The position numbers were made by a program, and so were the translations under genes. A stretch of DNA of 9,024 bases from Ectopseudomonas composti (GTDB taxonomy: Bacteria > Pseudomonadota > Gammaproteobacteria > Pseudomonadales > Pseudomonadaceae). A model generated the notes under the pieces. The model was not told the DNA's origin and ran no database searches. It saw only the letters and a list, made by a program, of their open reading frames with translations. Of the stretch, positions 6,310 to 9,024 are shown one piece after another. The DNA is taken from the NCBI GenBank assembly GCA_946886245.1, contig CAMPIF010000147.1:1-9024 (forward strand), written 5' to 3'. Position 1 is the stretch's first letter, and each line of letters opens with the position of its first letter.

Positions 6310-6336
6310 AAAACGCCAGCCTTGCTGGCGTTTTTT
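6310..6336 (+). terminator. Intrinsic terminator of mvaT, probably bidirectional
   Basis: AAAACGCCAGC (6310-6320), CTT loop, GCTGGCG (6324-6330), then TTTTTT (6331-6336). On the minus strand the same stem is followed by four Ts, so it can also stop readthrough from sbcB. The remainder of the convergent gap (6337-6490) holds a GGCAATTGCC palindrome at 6369-6378 and no gene that I can see. Confidence 0.93.
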
Positions 6337-6490
6337 ATTGTCGATATTTTTCAGGCTTGACCGTTTTGGGCAATTGCCTGCACCCGCAATTAGGCTGAAC
6401 GAGCGGAAAACTCCGGCCCCTGCATTTTTCTTATAAAGCACTGACGAGCCCCTCGCCTCCGTGCATTGCCCTGGCGGCCTCTTGTCCGGT

Positions 6491-7939
6491 TTAAACGCCT
6501 GCGCGATTCACGGCAAAACGCGTCTGCAACGCCTGTGCATACGCCTGCCACTGCTGCAGAAGTTGCAACTGGTCCGGGCTGCAGTCCGTGCGCAACTGCT
6601 CCACTGCCGCGTGAAATTGCGCCAGGGTATTGGGCGCGCCGAACTCCGGATCGCTCAAACGTTGCCGGCAGAACTCTTCCCAGCGCTGGGATTCAGCGGC
6701 TGACAGACTTGAAGGGAAATTGCGCGCCCGATAACGAAACAATAACTCTGGCAGTCGTGCATCGTCGAATGGCCATTTCTTGTCGTTGGCCAATGCGTCG
6801 GGTTGGGCGCCACGCACCTGCTCACACAAACGACGGTCACGATCACCGATAAACCCATCGTAAAGCTGTTGTTCGGGATCGTTACTGCCTGCGAAGGCAT
6901 CTTCACGGTAAATGGCCGCTAATTTGTCCTGCCACAACGACTGTTCACTCTTCAGCACTTCGAGATGGCGTTCACAGATCGACCAGTCCAGTTGCAGGCG
7001 TTGCCGATCCGCCTCGCGCAGCACCGCAAGCGGTGCCACTACCGGACAGCGATTGATGTGCAGCAGCTTCAGCGGCACCGGCAACTCGCCCTCGGCGAGG
7101 TCCTCGCGGCGCGTGTAGAGACGACTGCGCAGCGTCTCGGCGTCCAGGTTCAGCAGGGGCGACGGATCAGCCTGCAGATCACAGATGATCAGCGCATTGC
7201 GATTGCGCGGATGCCAAGCCAGCGGCAGCACGGGCGCCAGATAATGACGTGCCGCAGAGAAGCGTCCGGAAATGTGCAACAGCGGCTGCAGCAGGCGAAT
7301 CTGATCCAGTACCCGCTGCTTGCTACGCAGCTGGTAGAGGAAGTCGTAAAGCTTCGGCTGTCGGTCGCGCAGCAGCCGTGCCAGGCCGATGGTGGCGCGC
7401 ACGTCGGACAGCGCATCGTGAGCCTGGCCATGGTCGATGCCATTGGCCTGGGTCAGCCGCTCCAGCTTGAGCGACACCCGCCCCTCTTCCTCGGGCCACT
7501 CGATGCCCTCGGGCCGCAGCGCATAAGCGGTGCGCACCAGATCGATCAGGTCCCAGCGGCTATTGCCGCCCTGCCACTCACGCGCATAAGGATCGAAGAA
7601 GTTGCGATAGAGGCTGTAGCGCGTCACCTCGTCATCGAAGCGCAAGCTGTTGTAGCCGGCGCCACAGGTGCCGGGCGCAGAGAGCGCGGCATGCACACGG
7701 GTCATGAACTCGCCCTCATCCAGCCCCAGCTGCTGCAGGCGCCGAGGATCGATACCGGTCACCAGGCAAGCAGCCGGGTGCGGCAGAATGTCATCGCTGG
7801 GGCGGCAATAGATGTTCAGCGCCTCGCCGACCTCGTTCAGCGCCTCATCGGTACGGATACCCGCCACCTGCAACGGACGGTCACAGCGCGGATTGATACC
7901 GGTGGTCTCGTAGTCGTACCAGAAGATGCTGGAAGTCAT
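6491..7939 (-). CDS. sbcB: Exodeoxyribonuclease I (ExoI)
   Basis: A 482-aa single-strand-specific 3'-to-5' DNA exonuclease that releases mononucleotides and acts in recombination and mismatch repair. E. coli ExoI is 475 aa. The N-terminal DEDDh nuclease domain spans about residues 1-195. D9 and E11 are in FWYDYETTG, the third acidic residue is D102 or D103 in GYNSLRFDDEVTRY, and H174 and D179 are in AHDALSDV, five apart as in E. coli (H181, D186). The SH3-like domain (about 196-350) contains the conserved PLAWHPRNRNA and LHINRCPV segments. The C-terminal helical domain includes LPELLFRYRARNFP. All catalytic residues are intact. The start ATG at 7939 has GGAG 6 nt upstream. It is convergent with mvaT and divergent from the membrane-protein gene. 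No obvious promoter was found in the 183-bp divergent gap on this strand. Confidence 0.96.
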   Translation of the reverse strand: MTSSIFWYDYETTGINPRCDRPLQVAGIRTDEALNEVGEALNIYCRPSDDILPHPAACLVTGIDPRRLQQLGLDEGEFMTRVHAALSAPGTCGAGYNSLRFDDEVTRYSLYRNFFDPYAREWQGGNSRWDLIDLVRTAYALRPEGIEWPEEEGRVSLKLERLTQANGIDHGQAHDALSDVRATIGLARLLRDRQPKLYDFLYQLRSKQRVLDQIRLLQPLLHISGRFSAARHYLAPVLPLAWHPRNRNALIICDLQADPSPLLNLDAETLRSRLYTRREDLAEGELPVPLKLLHINRCPVVAPLAVLREADRQRLQLDWSICERHLEVLKSEQSLWQDKLAAIYREDAFAGSNDPEQQLYDGFIGDRDRRLCEQVRGAQPDALANDKKWPFDDARLPELLFRYRARNFPSSLSAAESQRWEEFCRQRLSDPEFGAPNTLAQFHAAVEQLRTDCSPDQLQLLQQWQAYAQALQTRFAVNRAGV

Positions 7940-8056
7940 GGGTGGCTCCGAACCGGACGTAAAGTTGCCGGCAGTCTATCACCCAGGTCCAGGCTCACCG
8001 CTCCCGGCCAAAGCATGAACCAGCGCACAGCCGTTGCGCCGCCAGACACGCTGCAC

Positions 8057-8086
8057 TTGTCGGGTAGCTGTCGTTACCACTAGCAT
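8057..8086 (+). promoter_or_regulatory. Weak candidate sigma-70 promoter for the membrane-protein gene
   Basis: TTGTCG (8057-8062), an 18-nt spacer, and TAGCAT (8081-8086), each 4 of 6 to consensus. It lies 37 nt before the start codon at 8123. It is the best pair I found in the 7940-8122 divergent gap, but not strong. Confidence 0.3.
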
Positions 8087-8122
8087 TGGCAGCCCTCACA
8101 CTCGACCTACAAGGATGCAACC

Positions 8123-8881
8123 ATGAGTGACGCGATCACCCCCAATCCCTATGCCGCTCCCACCAGCGACCTGCAACAGGCGCCTTCCAACCAGACACCG
8201 AGCATCGAAGAAGCCCTGGCACGCGGCTACGACTTCAGCATCGGCGAGCTGCTGAGCGAATCCTGGAGCAAGGTCAAGGGCACCAAAGGCATCATCATCG
8301 GTGGTTTCCTGGTGTTCTACGTGGTGCTGCTGGCTGCCACCTTCATCCTCGGCGGCGTCGTCGGCATCTTCGGCGCCCTGAGCGAAAACATGCTGCTGAT
8401 GATCGTCGGCGAAATCCTCATCTCGCTGCTGGCCTCGGCCCTGGCTTACCCCTTCATGGCCGGCATCAACATGGTCGGCATTCGCCGCGCCGCCGACCAG
8501 CCGCTGAGCTTCAACGAGATTTTCAGCCACTTCGGGCGCACCGTACCGCTGATCATCACTGCCGTGGTGATGATGCTGCTGATCTACCTCGGCATGATCC
8601 TGCTGCTGATCCCCGGCATCTACCTGGCCGTGGCCTATCTGTTGGCCATCCCGCTGGTGGTCGAGCGTGGCCTGTCGCCGTGGCAGGCACTGGAAGCCTC
8701 GCGCAAGGCCATCACCCAGCACTGGTTCAAGGTCTTCGGCCTGTTCCTGCTGCTCGGTCTGATCGTCATGGTCAGTGCCATTCCGCTGGGTATCGGTCTG
8801 GTGTGGAGCATTCCGCTGATGGTCGTGGCCATGGGCGTGCTGTATCGCACTATCTTTGGCGTGCTGCCTGCCGCCCAATAA
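8123..8881 (+). CDS. Uncharacterised multi-pass inner-membrane protein
   Basis: A 252-aa protein. A polar N-terminal tail (residues 1-55) carries NPYAAP at 8-13, a motif seen near the start of various small bacterial membrane proteins, and then an amphipathic FSIGELLSESWSKVKG segment. About six hydrophobic stretches follow: 57-83, 90-115, 141-163, 164-181, 203-222 and 225-246. The loop around 181-205 (ERGLSPWQALEASRKAITQHWFKV, given in two parts: ERGLSPWQALEAS and RKAITQHWFKV) is typical of integral-membrane families of the BPSS1780 / YciC-like kind. I cannot name the family with confidence and know no function. There is no signal peptidase site or catalytic motif. The ATG at 8123 has AAGGA 7 nt upstream. 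Its TAA (8879-8881) directly abuts the palindromic repeat that follows, so that element is its 3' flank and may act as its terminator. Confidence 0.85.
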   Translation: MSDAITPNPYAAPTSDLQQAPSNQTPSIEEALARGYDFSIGELLSESWSKVKGTKGIIIGGFLVFYVVLLAATFILGGVVGIFGALSENMLLMIVGEILISLLASALAYPFMAGINMVGIRRAADQPLSFNEIFSHFGRTVPLIITAVVMMLLIYLGMILLLIPGIYLAVAYLLAIPLVVERGLSPWQALEASRKAITQHWFKVFGLFLLLGLIVMVSAIPLGIGLVWSIPLMVVAMGVLYRTIFGVLPAAQ

Positions 8882-9021
8882 CAGGCCGCTGAAAAACTAC
8901 CTGCGTTGGCAATACTGCGTTAAAAACGACCTCAAAATGCTCATTTACAATACGTAAACTCCGCTTTTTCGGTCGTTTTTGCCTTGTCTTGCCTACCTCG
9001 CCTACGTTTTTCAACGTCCTT
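8882..9021. repeat. ~140-bp imperfect palindromic intergenic element (MITE-like), possibly cut by the window end
   Basis: The region is symmetric about position 8951. Three nested inverted pairs share nearly the same centre: TTTAC 8944-8948 with GTAAA 8954-8958; AAAAACGACC 8922-8931 with GGTCGTTTTT 8971-8980; and TGAAAAAC 8890-8897 with GTTTTTCA 9006-9013, extending outward with mismatches (AGG 8883-8885 against CCT 9018-9020). It has no coding potential. It looks like the dispersed palindromic elements found between genes in some Pseudomonas genomes; I have no copy count. The GGTCGTTTTT arm could serve as a terminator for the preceding gene. Confidence 0.75.
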
Positions 9022-9024
9022 ATA

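Noticed and set aside
6337..6490. Possible small RNA or promoter (TATAAA at 6432-6437) between mvaT and sbcB
   Set aside because: No matching -35 at a usable distance and no terminator-flanked transcript structure.
6965..8083. + strand open frame (372 codons) opposite sbcB
   Set aside because: Antisense shadow of exonuclease I, with no domain, no ribosome-binding site and Arg/Gln-rich composition.
8096..8878. Minus-strand open frame (260 codons) opposite the membrane-protein gene
   Set aside because: His/Gln/Asp-rich translation is the usual complement of a hydrophobic Leu/Ile/Val-rich gene on the other strand.
1..9024. CRISPR array, tRNA, rRNA, insertion sequence or defence island
   Set aside because: No spaced repeat array, cloverleaf or rRNA sequence, and no transposase or nuclease cluster was seen on either strand.

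Overview
The window looks like a core chromosomal segment of a GC-rich gammaproteobacterium, almost certainly Pseudomonas in the broad sense (P. aeruginosa / P. mendocina neighbourhood). The evidence is a 124-aa MvaT-type H-NS-family regulator (a pseudomonad hallmark), a PctA/PctB/PctC-type chemoreceptor, a 283-aa formyltetrahydrofolate deformylase and exonuclease I in one block. From memory, P. aeruginosa PAO1 has a similar pct - purU1 - mvaT - sbcB neighbourhood; I could not check this here.

Layout. Positions 1-550: the cut-off end of one small reading frame, then a 73-aa uncharacterised charged protein (+). The two share an exact 55-bp repeat. A dispersed-type palindrome follows in the gap. 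Positions 551-2026 (-): a HerA-like (DUF853-type) P-loop ATPase. Positions 2027-2184: a divergent promoter region with a good sigma-28 (FliA)-like promoter pointing at the chemoreceptor. Positions 2185-4062 (+): a dCache amino-acid chemoreceptor with a strong intrinsic terminator. Positions 5623-4105 (-): a compact run purU - two-CBS-domain protein - 59-aa acidic protein, spaced like an operon. Positions 5624-5918: a 295-bp divergent regulatory region. Positions 5919-6293 (+): mvaT with a strong, probably bidirectional terminator. Positions 7939-6491 (-): sbcB (exonuclease I), convergent with mvaT. Positions 8123-8881 (+): a multi-pass membrane protein of unknown function. Positions 8882 to about 9021: a roughly 140-bp imperfect palindromic intergenic repeat element abutting the stop codon.

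How the genes relate. Most are independent housekeeping or regulatory units rather than one pathway. The clearest functional unit is purU-CBS-small protein, which may link one-carbon/formate balance to an adenine-nucleotide- or AdoMet-sensing CBS module (inference). The chemoreceptor should report amino acids to the flagellar chemotaxis system, in line with its FliA-like promoter. I see no defence system, prophage, CRISPR array, tRNA or rRNA. The most unusual sequence structures are the 55-bp repeat with a divergent 3' tail at the left edge, which may be biological or an assembly-end effect, and the palindromic element at the right edge.
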